From NCBI GenBank assembly GCA_032433765.1, contig JAVIAB010000159.1:60983543-61047542 (forward strand): a stretch of DNA of 64,000 bases. The letters are read 5' to 3'. Of this stretch, positions 35,165 through 47,400 are shown one piece after another. The first letter of the stretch is position 1. Each line of letters begins with the position of its first letter. Below the pieces are notes generated by a model, which was not told the DNA's origin, searched no databases, and worked only from the letters and a program-made list of their open reading frames with translations. Both the position numbers and the translations under genes were made by a program. Source of the stretch: Megaustenia siamemsis (lineage: Eukaryota; Mollusca; Gastropoda; Stylommatophora; Ariophantidae).

Positions 35165-35872
35165 AAAGCAACAAGAAAGCTCTGAGTCTGAATAGTAAGA
35201 AAACAGAAGTAATGGTCATATCGAAGAAATAATCATCACCATCATGCAGCATAAAAATAAACAGGACGAGTTTGAAACAAGTGCAACACGTCAAATACTT
35301 GGGCACAATTATAACATCAGATGGGAGATGCACCACAGAAATAAACAGCAGAATAGCTCAGGCCAAAATAGCTTTTCAAAAAATTAAAAACGTCTTATGC
35401 ATCAAATCTATGCCAAAAGAATTGAGAAAGAGAGTTCTTTGGTGCTATAAAGAGCCATTTCTCACATAAGGAAGTGGATCATGGACAATAAACAAACAAA
35501 TGAAAAGACGATTAGAGACCATAGAGATTGGTTTTCTTAGAAAAATGTTGAAAGTTCACTGGACAGCTAAGACGTTCGGGTAACGAGGACGTTCAAAGAG
35601 GTCAACACAAATAGGGAACTCCTAAGAAACATTAGAAACAATCAACATTTTTGGGGAACATCATGAGAAGAGGAAAGTTGGAATTCTTGGTTACAACTTA
35701 GAAAAAAATACAGTGAAAGAGAGATCGTGGGTGACAAAGAGAGAAAATACTCAATAGCTTGGTATCATGGAGTGGAAAACAGTCAACAACAGAACTGATA
35801 CGATGTACTGTAGGTAAAAGATTATGGAAGGACATGATCGCCTACGCCAAATGGTATGGCACATTATGATGA
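35165..35872 (+). pseudogene. LINE-B copy (plus strand)
   Basis: A longer LINE-B remnant than the array version: SLNSKKTEVMVISKK (about 35,180), VQHVKYLGTIITSDGRCTTE, SRIAQAKIAFQKIKNVL, then FLRKMLKVHWTAK and the degenerate basic tail, ending in ttatgatgataatg. An in-frame stop follows VISKK and several frameshifts lie after 35,570. It confirms the identity of the minus-strand array fragments. Confidence 0.8.
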
Positions 35873-35936
35873 TAATGTACTATTTTAAAGACACCACATT
35901 CGTACTTTAATTACATCTGCACATTTGGACACGTTT

Positions 35937-36162
35937 GTTATGACTAGGTATAAATTATAAAAGCGCAATAAATACACCATCTGCTGACGTGTCTTCGCCT
36001 CCAGGTTTACGCAGCATGCATTGATTCGACTGGAGCATCAAATAAACACTTAGTAAGCCTCGCGAACACAGGTGTTGGATTATGAACGGTTTATTGGATA
36101 CTGTGGCCATCTAAGAATGTTCAATAAACAAACCTTAAGTAAAAGAGGAATGGTTGGTACAG
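35937..36162 (+). other. Possible solo LTR-like segment
   Basis: A 226-bp stretch starts TGTTATGAC and ends GGTTGGTACA. It contains a TATA-like tataaattataaaag (about 35,949) and caataaac signals (35,965 and 36,121), and is followed by gctggcgtcaag, which could pass for a primer-binding site. No matching second LTR, no target duplication and no gag/pol are seen. A weak call. Confidence 0.2.
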
Positions 36163-36885
36163 CTGGCGTCAAGTTATTGCTTCGTGTGGAGCTTGATTAT
36201 GTAAAGTAACATGTTAATGCTAATAGATTAGTCTTAATCGCCATGGAGCTGCCACGACCTCTACATTTTGTAGACGTGTTTACTTATCTTTATGTAGGAG
36301 AGACCTTTAATTACAAATCTACAATACCTTGCTGCTATACTCACACACAGATAATCATCATCATTAAGTAGCGCGCAAGCTGGCGTAGGTGATCATGACT
36401 CTCCACAATGTTCGATCTTGACAGTTATTTAACACAGAAAATACTTTGTGAATAATAAGCACGTACGCAATGTTCTTCTGTTATTTCCCACAATGCAACT
36501 GGTCCGAATCATGTATGGATCTACTCATTATCTTGGGTCCACGAACTGAGGGGAGAGAAGAGAACCTTTTGCATGAGCTACATATACCCGCCATGTAAGA
36601 GGGCATTTGACATGTGTCATTAGGAGGGCACATCAGTGTCGAGGACGCACGTAAAGAAACAGTTATACGATGTCAGCCCATGTAACGTAGAGATGGAGTT
36701 AAAAGAGAATTCAGTTTTGATGCCAGTGGAGAGTTGCGGGCCTTCTCAGAATGAGAAGCCTCGTCAATAAAGTACCGCCCTGACACAGTTCACAGACTTC
36801 AGTGAGTGTCTGAGGATAGAGTGTTAGATAACATGTGAATATTGTTAGTTCTCTATCTGCAAACGCTGTCATATGTACTTGATGT
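36163..36885. other. No recognised gene; one LINE 3'-tail scrap
   Basis: Apart from a short LINE-B-like 3' tail on the minus strand (about 36,352-36,432: atcatcatcattaag, then ggcgtaggtgatcatgactc), I recognise nothing in this stretch. Confidence 0.5.
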
Positions 36886-36889
36886 TTTT

Positions 36890-39800
36890 CTCAATCTCTC
36901 ACTTCCTTCTTCTACTTCCTCTATCCACCTTCCTCATCTACTTCATATACCCTCCCCCCCCCCATATATACACTCCTTAGTTACATTAAATCTTCCACAC
37001 CTCCTAACGTTCTTTTCTTCTTGATGAACTCTCCACTTCCTAACTCCCTCTTCTACCGCATTTCAATGTCATATACCACCAGTCTTCTTCTACATCCATT
37101 CCCCACCCTCTACATTCTCTATTCTACTTCCATTCCTCATCCTCTACATTCCCCCTTCTTCTACCTTCATTCCCCTTCCTCTTCATCCCTCGTCAACATT
37201 CATTCCCCATCCTCTACATTCGCTTTTCTGCACCCATTCCCCATCGTCTACATTCCCTTTTCTTATTCATACATTCCCCATCCTCTACCTTCCCTCTTCT
37301 TCTACATCTATTCGCAATTCTCTACCATCAGTCTTCTTCTAAATCCATTCACACTTTTCTACCTTCCCTCTTCTTTAACATCTATTCTCCATCATCTACT
37401 TTCCGTGTTCTACATCCATTCCTCAACATCTAACTTCCATCTTCTGCATCCACTCCCCATCAATGACCTTCCCTCTTCAATATCATTTCCACACCCTCTA
37501 TATTCCTCTTCTACATCTATTCCCCATCAAACTCCTTCCCTCTTCCACATCATTTCCCGATCCTCTACATACCATATTCTGCATCAATTCCAATGATACT
37601 AATTTCCCTCTTCTACTAGATCGTTTCATCATCATCTATCATCCTTCTTATGCTACATCCATTCCACACGTTCAACATTCTCTCTTCTATATTTATTATC
37701 CATACTCTACCTTCCCTCTTCTGCTACATCCATTCCCTATCATCTGCCTTCCGTCTTCTAATTACATTCCCCACCCAGTACATTCCCTCTTCCTCTACAC
37801 CAATTGCTCAACCTCTAATTGCCATCTTCTACAACCATTCCCCACCCTCCACTTTCCCTCTTCAACTTCCTAAACCCAAACTCTACCTTCCCCTTCTACA
37901 CCCATTCCACACCCTGTACCTTCCTTCTTCTACATCCATTCCGGAATGATGTCATTCCCTCTTCTACATCAATTACCCACCCTCTATATTCCCTCTTTAA
38001 CATATATTTTCCATCATCTACCTTCCCTAAACCACGTCGTTTCCCCATCCTCTACATACCATCTACTGCATCCATTCCCCTTACTCTACTTTCCCTCGTC
38101 TTTTACATCCTTTCCCCAAAATCTAATTTCTCTCTTCTTCTACGTGTATTCCCTATCATCTACCTTCCGTCTCTTAATTCCATTCCCCACACACTGCCTT
38201 CCTTATTCTTCTACATCCAGTCCACATCCTTTGCTTTCGCTTTTTCACGTCCATTAACAATCTTATAATTTCCCTCTACTTCTACACCCATTCGCCAGTT
38301 TCTATCTTCCCTCTTCCTCTACATCAATTCATCACCATCTACCTTCCCTCTTCTACATCCATTACTCATCGACGACCTTCCCTTTTTTACATCAATTCCC
38401 CACCCTCTGCATTCTCACTTCTACATCTATTCCCCATCCTCTACCTTCCATCTACTAAATCCATTCCAAACCCTCTAACTTCCCTATTCGTCCACATCCT
38501 TTCCATATCCTCTACCTTTCCCTTTCTTCTACATACATTTCCCACTCTCTATCTTCCGACTTCTTCGTCCATTCCTCATACTCTAACTTCCTTCTTCTAC
38601 ATCCATCCCCAAACCTCTACTTCCCTCTTCTACATACCTTCCGCACCCTCTACCTGCACTCTTCTTCTACACCGATTCATCAACCTCTATTCAACCCTCT
38701 ACATTCCCTCATCTAAATACATTCTCCATAATCTATATTCTACCTCCTTTACCCACATCTACATTCCAACTTCTTCGTCATCCATTTCACAACCTCTAAC
38801 TTCCTTCCTTTACATCCATTCCCCTACATTTACCTTCCGTCTTCTACATTAATTCCTCACCTACTACTTTCCTTCTTTTACTACATGCATTCCACATCTT
38901 TTACCTTTACTTTTCTTCTGCATCAATTCCCCACCCTCTACCTTCCATCATCTAACTCCATTCACCACCCTCTGCTTTCACTCTTCTTCTACATCCATTG
39001 CCCATCTTCTACCTTCCATCTTCTTCTACGTCCATTACCCAACCTATATACTCCCTCTTCTACAGCAATTCCCCTAATCTATCTTCCATCTTTTAATTAA
39101 ATTCCCCATCCTCTAACTTCCCTCTTCTTCTGCATCCATTCGCCACCTTCTACCTTCACTCTTCTTCTACATCCATTACTCCACTTCTGCCTGTCCTCTT
39201 CTACATACATTCCCTATCCTCTACCTTCCCTATTCTTCTACAGCCATTGCCCAACCTATATAGTCCATCTTCTACATCCATTCCCAATTCGTATCCTTCC
39301 CTCGTCTACATCCATTCCCCACCCACTACTTTCCCTCTTCTACATCCATCCCCTATCCTCTACATTCCACCTTCTACATCCATTTAGAATTCTCTACTTT
39401 CCCTCTTCTGCATCCATTCCCCATCCTCTACCTTCCCTCTTCTACATCCATTCCCCGTCATCTACCTTCCCTCATCTACATCCATCCCCCAACATCTACC
39501 TTCCCTCTTCTACATCCGTTCCCTACCCTCTCCTTTTTAATTTCTACATCCATTCCCCTCCCTCTACATTCCCTCGTCTACATCCATTCCCCATCCTCTA
39601 CCTTATCTCTTCTACATCCATTCCACAACCTCTACCTTCCCACTTCTACATCCATTACCCAAACTCTACCTTCCCTCTTCTACCTCAATTCCCTTTCCTC
39701 TACCTTCCCTCTTCTAGATCCAGTCCCCATCCTCTACCTTCCCTCTTCTACAACTATTCCCTTTCCTCTACCTTCCCTCTTCTACATCCATTCCCTTTCC

Positions 39801-40425
39801 TCTACCTTCCTTCTTATACATCCATTCCACAACCATTAACTTCCCTCTTCTATATCCATTCCATTCCTCTACCTTCCCTCTTATACATCCATTCCATTCC
39901 TCTACATTCCCTCTTCTATATCCATTCCATTCCTCTACCTTCCCTCTTCTATATCCATTCCATTCCTCTACCTTCCCTCTTCTACATCCATTCCATTCCT
40001 CTACCTTCCTTCTTATACATCCATTCCACAACCATTAACTTCCCTCTTCTACATCCATTCCCTTTCCTCTACATTCCCTCTTCTATATCCATTCCATTCC
40101 TCTACCTTCCCTTTTCTACATCCATTCCATTCCTCTACCTTCCTTCTTATACATCCATTCCACAACCATTAACTTCCCTCGTCTATATACATTCCATTCC
40201 ATTCCTCTACCTTCCCTCTTCTACATCCATTCCCCAACCTTTAACTTCCCTCTTCTACATCCATTACACAACATCTAAATTCCCTCTTCTACTTCATGAT
40301 TTCCCACCCCTACCTTTCTCTTCTGCTTCATCTATTCCTCAACCCTACCTCCCACTTCTACTTTATCTATTGCCCACCCTCTATCGTCCCTCTTCTACTT
40401 CATCTATTCCTCACCTCATACATTT
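36890..40425. repeat. Pyrimidine-strand minisatellite, about 32-bp unit, 3.5 kb
   Basis: The plus strand is almost pure C/T/A with very little G. Units are variants of ctctaccttccctc followed by ttctacatccattcccc, about 32 bp. The left flank is degenerate, the middle (39,300-39,770) is regular, and 39,780-40,230 is a 28-bp sub-array (cattcctctaccttccctct) with interspersed longer variants. On the minus strand it reads as an 87-residue repeat (39768-40031, EEWNGYRRGKV), taken as a by-product. Such strand asymmetry can form triplex DNA. Confidence 0.9.
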
Positions 40426-40724
40426 CTCAAAGAAACGATCGGATCAGAGAACCATGTTTGTTGATAGATCAATCCTCAGCCCCAAATGACTTCTATGAAG
40501 TTTACATTAAAATTATCACCAACCCTAAAATGCTAACAAGATAAAATGGTCACTGTGAGTCAATGCCTTTATAACAAGCGTGAATCCAACACCATTTTTG
40601 TGTTTGTTTCACAAATTCGAGTCCACATTCTGTCATTTAAAAAGACATAAGATATTATCTCTGAGTTTGTAGAACCATAAAAGTTTCCTGGCTATTCTCA
40701 TTATCATTATAATAATATATACCG
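40426..40724. other. Unassigned spacer
   Basis: About 300 bp between the minisatellite and a LINE-B remnant. No gene, repeat or RNA recognised. Confidence 0.5.
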
Positions 40725-41010
40725 CTTGATGTAGACATTCATGTCCCTCCACAATCTTCTATCTACAGTGCATCGTATCAGATCTGTTGTTGAATGTTTT
40801 TCATGCCATAACACCAAGCTATCCAGTATTTTCTCTCTTTGTCGTCCACAATCTCTTCTTCCCTATATTGTGTTAGTTGTAACCAAGTATTCTAACTTTA
40901 CTCTTCTCATGATGTGCCCGTAAAATTGAGAATTTCCTCTTTGGTCTTTCTAGCTGTCCAGGAAACTTTCAAAATTCTTTAAAGAAAACCCATCTCTGTG
41001 CCCTCTAATC
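40725..41010 (-). pseudogene. LINE-B 3' fragment
   Basis: Diverged copy of the LINE-B end: cattcatgtccctccacaat and the stretch after it match 5336-5430 on the same strand with substitutions, then the degenerate equivalents of the FLRRMLKV and WTAKKTNEE codons near 40,950-41,000. An internal deletion lies near 40,925. Confidence 0.75.
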
Positions 41011-41125
41011 GAAAACTATTCCACTGATCACATTAGACTGGGTTAATGTGTACACCCAATCGCCTTTATAGATTCAGTGAACTATTCTACTGATCACGTT
41101 AGACTGGGTTAATGCCCAAAACTAA
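41011..41125. repeat. Two-copy direct repeat, about 40 bp
   Basis: actattccactgatcacatt and the following agactgggttaatg (41,017-41,049) recur as actattctactgatcacgtt and agactgggttaatg (41,082-41,115), 65 bp apart. Function unknown. Confidence 0.7.
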
Positions 41126-41685
41126 TTGCATTTTATATCCAACAATACTATAAAGAATACCTCAGATTGTTATTCATTTTGGAAGAAAGACAACCTAGCG
41201 TAGTAATGACCGCATTATAAAAATATACCAGAGGTGAAATCAAAGATATGGCACTTCCATATTGGTTATTGGTTATGGAAGGCCTCGGTATCACAGCAAA
41301 CGAATTAAAATCCATAATTGCTCAACCGCCCGTGCCAGTGGAATCATCCGAATGACTAACTCATCTCCTAAACAAAGAAAGGTAACTGTAGTCCCCATCG
41401 TAGCAGTCTCAGCACACGCCAAAAGACATAAGACGAAACCGCGCAGAAAGTGAACACAGCCAACTGTTCCCTGTCATACGATATCATCATTCATCGTAAA
41501 CAAGCGGGATATCGAAGCAGGATCAAAGCGGATGAGACACACAGCTCACGGTGTGCACATAGCACTTAACTCAGTAGCTCCTGCAACAAGTCGGACTTGG
41601 AATATGAGGAAACTGCAAGGAGGAACACTTTTCAGACATAGCCTTCAATGGTTCCTGCCGCCTATCCACCATATACCATGGGAGT
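41126..41685. other. Unassigned stretch; one short ORF not supported
   Basis: I see no recognisable gene. A 63-codon plus frame (41262-41453) is basic with no known motif and no supporting context. A 39-bp piece (41225-41263) is about 82% identical to 44985-45023. Confidence 0.4.
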
Positions 41686-42519
41686 TCACGTCCTCCCGAA
41701 AATGATGATCGTCATAGCACTTGATGATGTTAGGCCATCGTTGATGACTCCAATTCCAAACATATAGACACACAGTGGTGGTAAGTTATCATTTCCAATC
41801 CAACAGAAGTCACATGACCTGTAGTTAGTAAAACCACAGAGAGAATATGATTTTGTGACCTTCACTGATTCACTCTTAGATGTGAATGTGTAGTTTACAC
41901 AAGAGGAGAAGTTTTCAACTACAGTAATCCCAATTAAGGCAATTCTGGGATAGCAAGGCAAGTCTCCTTTATAGCAGCAGAACTTGATGTTCTCTGCTCC
42001 CTTCTTGTAGCTGCCGCCACACGATTCTGATGTCTCATTAACTTGGACATCATTCAAGAAAAATGTCAGATTAACATTCCATAGATATGGCTCTGCTGAT
42101 GAAATGCTTGGTGCAGCAGTTGTATCAATCATACTGGAGGCTCCTGGTCTGTGGTCATTAATATCACAGACGGCATATGATGTTGTTATAGTCAGTGTTT
42201 CTTTCTGGGGTGTAAATATGTGGCACACACATGGAGAGTGATTTGTGGTCACAGTAATCCCATTAAAGGCAATTCTAGGGTAGCATGGCATAGCTGTTTC
42301 AGAACAGCACAATCCTATGATGTTTTCTGTGTTCGCTATAAAGCTGCTGCTGCTACACAATCCTGACCAATTATAGGTGTGGACATTATTCACTTGCAAT
42401 GACAAAACTGCTTTGTTTACATCATAAACCTCTGGAAGCGAATCATTTATGGGACTAATAGTACAATTTATTCTTCCATCGGGGATATCTTCATTGAGTC
42501 CCCAAAAAAAGGTATTTGG
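41686..42519 (-). CDS. Cys-rich duplicated-module protein, probable exon of a host gene
   Basis: A frame open for 278 codons with no in-frame ATG near its start, so it probably enters by splicing. It contains two copies of a module of about 110 residues. Each has Cys pairs and the shared core CCxxxxxPCYPRIAxxGITV, followed by a Cys and an xYTFTSK- or HIFTPQ-type strand, then a SY-xx-C end. There are at least four N-glycosylation sites (NWS, NLT, NET, NFS), fitting an extracellular or lumenal protein. I do not recognise the family. No RT, transposase or viral motif is present. The two modules have diverged at the protein level while keeping their cysteines, which argues for selection rather than a chance ORF. 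Promoter and other exons are not identified. Confidence 0.5.
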   Translation of the reverse strand, partial: PNTFFWGLNEDIPDGRINCTISPINDSLPEVYDVNKAVLSLQVNNVHTYNWSGLCSSSSFIANTENIIGLCCSETAMPCYPRIAFNGITVTTNHSPCVCHIFTPQKETLTITTSYAVCDINDHRPGASSMIDTTAAPSISSAEPYLWNVNLTFFLNDVQVNETSESCGGSYKKGAENIKFCCYKGDLPCYPRIALIGITVVENFSSCVNYTFTSKSESVKVTKSYSLCGFTNYRSCDFCWIGNDNLPPLCVYMFGIGVINDGLTSSSAMTIIIFGRT

Positions 42520-42957
42520 TTAAAAAGCACATATGCTTTTGAGTTAAACACAAAATGAGCCCACTTCATAGATTCAAAATGATCCTTGCCAATGCCATCC
42601 GTTTGCACAAGTTAGGTCCTTAGCTACCAAACGTCCGAAACGAAGCCATCGAATTAACGACTTTATCTACAGCGAAGGTTAACGAACTGTGAACAAATAT
42701 TTATGTTCAAACCCTTGAAAACATTTTCAAAAATCTGCCAACTCGCTGCAATAACATATATCGTGTTGTTCAATGTAAACATTGCATAGTCCATAGCTCG
42801 AATATAACGATAATGTTATATAACGTATAATGACGTCATCGTCAATAATATCTATATATCTAACTATTGACCTTTCGAGCCGTAGTAGGCCCATAGGGCG
42901 TAGACCAAGATACTCCTTCTCGTATCTGAATTTTTGTTCTAGCAGTTTTCAATTCCT
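42520..42957. other. Unassigned intergenic stretch
   Basis: Contains the stops closing the frame above and AT-rich sequence with no recognised feature. Confidence 0.5.
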
Positions 42958-43225
42958 TTAAATATATTTTATCAAATCTCGCAATTTGTCTCTGTTCTGT
43001 GCAAGCAGCTCTGTCCCACTGAGGGAGCCGAGTCCTGCTGCTCTTGCCTCTCTCATCAATGTTCTTCTCAGTGTCTCTCTGGGGCTTCCTCTTTTTCTCT
43101 TACCTGTTGTTTCCCACATGAGGGCTTCCTTTGCTATACGGTTATTATTATCATCTCTTCTCATTATATGTCCAACATATGACCATCGTCTTTTCTTTAT
43201 TACTGAAGATATTAGTGGTTGATTA
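42958..43225 (-). pseudogene. LINE-E C-terminal fragment
   Basis: Minus strand reads YVGHIMRRDDNNNRIAKEAL, then GKRKRGSPRETLRRTLMREA and a short tail. GHxxRR and GKRxRGxPxxTWRR are the post-RT C-terminal signatures of several LINE families. Only the last 80-90 codons remain; the upstream part is replaced by LINE-D. Confidence 0.75.
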
Positions 43226-44932
43226 GCTTCTTCTTTCTTCTCTCTTCTTCTTCTATCCTTCCTCTGCTGCCGTTGGCGTCGAGGGGAGAAACAATCCGCG
43301 ATTCTTTGCTCTTCTGTTGGCCTCTTCTGATGTTATTCCTCCTAGTGACTCTAGTATTCCCTTTATCCATCTCTTTCTCGGTCTTCCTCTTAATCTGGCG
43401 TTTTCGTAGCGTTTGTTTATGGCTCTTTGAATCATTGTTAGTTCTTTTTGTCTTGTTATGTGGCCGAACCAATTTATCTGTTGTTTCTTTATGTATTCGA
43501 AGGCTAGTTCAATTTCGAGTTTCTTCCTCAGGTTAATGTTTCTTACTCTGTCCCTTAAGCTGTTTCCTGTCATTCTTCTGACACATTTCATTTCGGTGGT
43601 TGTTATCTTTCTTATTGTTCTAGAGTCCAGCGTCCAATTCTGGCACTGATAGCACAGAGTTGGTTGATTAGCGCTTTCTCTAATTTCCTCGTTTGTTTTG
43701 AATTCGCTCCAAGTTATACCAAGTATTTTCCTTAGACATTTATTTTCGAATGCGTTCAACTTTGTTTCTATATCTTTGGTTGTTTTCCAGCTTTCACGCG
43801 CATACGTAAGGGTTGATAGTACATTTGATTTGAAGTCTAAGTTTTGTGTTTGTGCTGATGAGTTTTGATTTCCACAACTTTTCAAGGCTTCTGAAAGACA
43901 TTGCTGCTTTAGCTATTCTGATTCTAATTTCTTTGCTCGTATCCCCTTCTCGATCAATGTGACTTCCAGGATAGATAAAGTGGTCGATCTCTTCAACTGG
44001 TTTGTTTTCCATGTATATTTTGTCATCTGTTGGAATTAAGCTTTTCATGACTTTAGTCTTTTCATGATTGATCTCAAGCCCAATTTTGCTGGCTATTGAT
44101 GATAGTTCATTTGTTTTCAGAACTATGTCATCAGCAAAGTCGAGGTCCTCCAAATGGTCTCCTTGTATTCATTCGATGCCTTTACTACCAGTGCAGCATT
44201 TCTTCATTATGAAGTCCATAACAATTCCAAATAACAAGGGCGATAAAATACATTCTTGTTTAACCCCAGTCTCTATTAGGAAATATTCACTCAGTCCTTC
44301 CTCTGTTCGAACTGCACATGTGTAACCATCATACATGTCTTTGATAAAATTTATGATTTGTGATGGTAAGCCATATTGCTTCAGAATTTTCCACAAAGAA
44401 TCTCTATGAATACTGTCAAATGCTTTTTTGAAGTCGATGATGTTAAGTACCAAAGTTTTTTTGCTTTTCAATGTGTTCCTCCAATATAAGTAGTAGAGTG
44501 AAAATGTGGTCAAGGCAGCTTCTCTCTTTTCTAAATCCAGTCTGCTCTTCACGCATTACTGTATCTATTGAATCCTTTATTCTATTTAGGATGATTTTGC
44601 AGAATAACTTTGAGGCAACTGACAAAAGTGTCACGCCTCTCCAGTTGTTACAATCTCTAAGATTGCCCTTTTTTGGAATCTTAACATTGATTCCTTTTTT
44701 CCATTTTTGGGGGCGTCTTTTCTGTTTTCCAAATGATGTTGAACATTTTCTGGAGATGTATTAAATTGTGTCTATCAATTGCCTTGAGGATCTCAGCTGT
44801 TAACTTATCCTCTCCAGCAGCCTTGTTATTGATCATATGCTTTAATGTGATGTATATTTCTCTCAAGGTGAAGTCATCTAAATTTACATCTAATTCTGCT
44901 GCTGGTGTTTCAGTTTCAAAATCTATTTAACT
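43226..44932 (-). pseudogene. LINE-D reverse transcriptase, 5'-truncated and frameshifted
   Basis: Minus-strand LINE-D broken into at least five frames. From the 5' side: REIYITLKHMINNKAAGEDK (44681-44866), SVASKLFCKIILNRI and GFRKERSCLDHIF (44443-44634), a palm with NIIDFKKAFDSI and a drifted RQGC motif, VKQECILSP (44169-44552), LDFADDIVL with the FADD catalytic box (43794-44153), then the C-terminal domain with INWFGHITRQKELTM and RLRGRPRKRWIKGIL (43253-43885). Catalytic residues are recognisable, but the frame is lost. Confidence 0.85.
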
Positions 44933-45470
44933 GTGGGGTAGTGGACTATTCCCTAATATGCCATAATATGGAGAATTCCCTAATATACCAGTGGTGAAAC
45001 CAAACATATAGCACGACCATATTATACAAAACTCCAGAATTAACACAGTATCTCCCGTTTACTCTATTCCTTTAACTTCTTCCTTTAACTCTATTCCTTT
45101 AACTCAACAACAAACGCTTTCTCAAATTACTTATTTCTTTATTTTATAGCAAAGCTGCAACATCTTTGTAGAAAATGAAACAACAATGATCTAACAATCT
45201 TGACATTATTTGTCGTTTTCCTAAATTACATAACTAACATATAGGGAAGGATGTTCATAGACGTTCTAGATCTGACAAAATTTGCTGTTCTTTCTCTCTT
45301 CTTTACTTCTACTTTCTCTTCAAAAAGGATGTGTTCTTTGCTGTGTATTTAATTTACATAAACAGGTCTGATATGGTGGGGGAAAAGTAAATATTCATGA
45401 TACTGTCTTAAATATGGCTAAAGGAGGTCAGGACTCGTGACAGTTTGGGAACAACTAGACTAAACTGAAT
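44933..45470. other. Unassigned AT-rich stretch
   Basis: Contains the second copy of the 39-bp repeat (44985-45023) and short ctattcctttaac repeats (45,060-45,105). No gene seen. Confidence 0.5.
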
Positions 45471-45474
45471 GTCC

Positions 45475-45985
45475 TGATCTTGTCTGTTAGTTAATCTTGT
45501 CTGTTCGCTGAACTAGTGTGTTAGTTGATCTTGTCTGTTAGTTAATCTTGTCTGTTAGCTGAACTTGTGTGTTAGTTGATATTGTCTGTTATCTGATCGT
45601 GTCTGTTAACTGAACTTGTCTGTTAGCTCATCTTGTCTATTAGCCCATCTTGTCTGTTAGCTGATCTTGTCTGTTAGCTGTACTTGTCTGTTAGCCCATC
45701 TTGTCTGTTATCTGATCTTGTCTATTAGCTGATCTTGTCTGTTAGCTCATCTTGTCTGTTAGCTCATCTTGTCTGTTAGCTCATCTTGTATATTAGCTGC
45801 TCATCTTGTCTGTTAGCTCATCTTGTCTGTTATCTGATCTTGTCTATTAGCTGATCGTGTCTGTTAGCTCATCTTGTCTGTTATCTGATCTTGTCTATTA
45901 GCTGATCGTGTCTGTTAGCTCATCTTGTCTGTTAGCTCATCTTGTCTGTTAGCTCATCTTGTCTGTTAGCTCATCTTGTTTACTC
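45475..45985. repeat. 17-bp minisatellite, about 30 copies
   Basis: Tandem ctgttagctcatcttgt and close variants (gatcttgt, gaacttgt, tattag) in strict 17-bp register, with one small insertion near 45,797. There are no spacers, so it is a minisatellite and not a CRISPR array. Confidence 0.9.
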
Positions 45986-46219
45986 TTCATCAAAAGATAA
46001 TTGTTGTTCCCTTCCTAGCAGATAATGCTGTTACTGCTCGACCTGAAGAAACGAAACAATAACAAGTTATACAACATCGATCAACACGTTTATTTTAAAG
46101 GATTTAACATAAATAACATGGGCTCGATCAATTCTTTCTCTTTCTTTTCGGACAATCTTCTAGATAAAGGTTCATGTATTTGGTGGTTTCTGGAAATCTA
46201 ATATACTCTTGTTGATAGG

Positions 46220-46525
46220 CCAAATGTATCATGTGTAGTGAATAGATGTGTCGCATGTAGGGATGGAATTAGTTTAATGTATTATTTGAAGGTGATCTAT
46301 ATCATATGTAGTGAATACATGGACGCATGTAATGATGTGATGAGTTTAATTATTTGAAGGCGATCCATATCATGTGTATTGAATACATGGTCGTATGAAT
46401 CGGTGGTATGAGTTTACATTATTTTGTGAAGGTGATCTATATCATGTGTAGTGAATACATGGTCGCCTGTAAGGATGGGATAAGTTTAATGCATTATTTG
46501 AAGGTGATCTATATCATGTGCTGGG
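46220..46525. repeat. About 75-bp tandem repeat, four copies
   Basis: Degenerate repeats built around gaaggtgatctatatcatgt, then gtgaatacatggtcgc and gatgagtttaatg, with starts near 46,289, 46,358, 46,429 and 46,501. No coding content; flanks to about 46,945 are unassigned. Confidence 0.75.
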
Positions 46526-46945
46526 AAGCTAATAAATGCTTCGTGTATGATCTCATTATGTTTGTGTAGGAGACCTACATCGCTTGTATCATGTATAGAG
46601 ATATGGACGGTCTTTTACAACGTGTGTGTAAAGTGAACGATAATGTGGATATAATGTAGCATGTTTGGTGAGGTAATTTACAGCTTGTAGTGATCTATTG
46701 TAGCATTGTGGTTAGGCAACTCACAGAAAGTGTAATAATATAAGGAACAATAAAAATCACGCAGAACACATCATAGAAAATAAATGCAGAAAAGGAATGT
46801 AATACAGAAGATGAGGCGTAAAAGTAGAAACAAGATATACAAGAAAATGTGTAATAAATAAGAACATAGAATGAAGCATGGGAGATAAGTAGAAGCTGAC
46901 AGTTAAGAAAACAAATGTTATCAATGAACAATTAGCTCAAAACCT

Positions 46946-47363
46946 GTTATTACTAGGAGAACTACTACTACCTATACTACTACTACCAAGCTCATTACTA
47001 CTACTACACTTACTACTACTACTACCACCACCAATACTACTACTACACTTGCTACTACTACCATCACTACTACTACTACTACCCTTACAATTACTACCAC
47101 CACCACTACTAGTACTACTACTACCCTTACTACTACTTTACTACTACCACTACCACAACTACTACCTTACTACTACCACCACTACTACTACTATTACCCT
47201 TACTACTACTACCACCACAACTACTACTACTTCCCTTACTACTACAACCACGATTACTACTACTACTACCATTATTACTACTACCACACTCACTACTACT
47301 ACTACTACCCTTACTACTACCACCATTACTACTAATATTACCCTTACTACTACTACCACACTC

Positions 47364-47400
<37 letters not shown>

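Noticed and set aside
39768..40031. 87-codon EEWNGYRRGKV-repeat protein on the minus strand
   Set aside because: It lies wholly in the C/T minisatellite and is open only because of the repeat period.
41262..41453. 63-codon basic frame
   Set aside because: Short, no motif, no start context or conservation evidence.
45475..45985. Regular short repeats as a CRISPR array
   Set aside because: Units are contiguous 17-mers with no unique spacers, in a eukaryotic repeat region.
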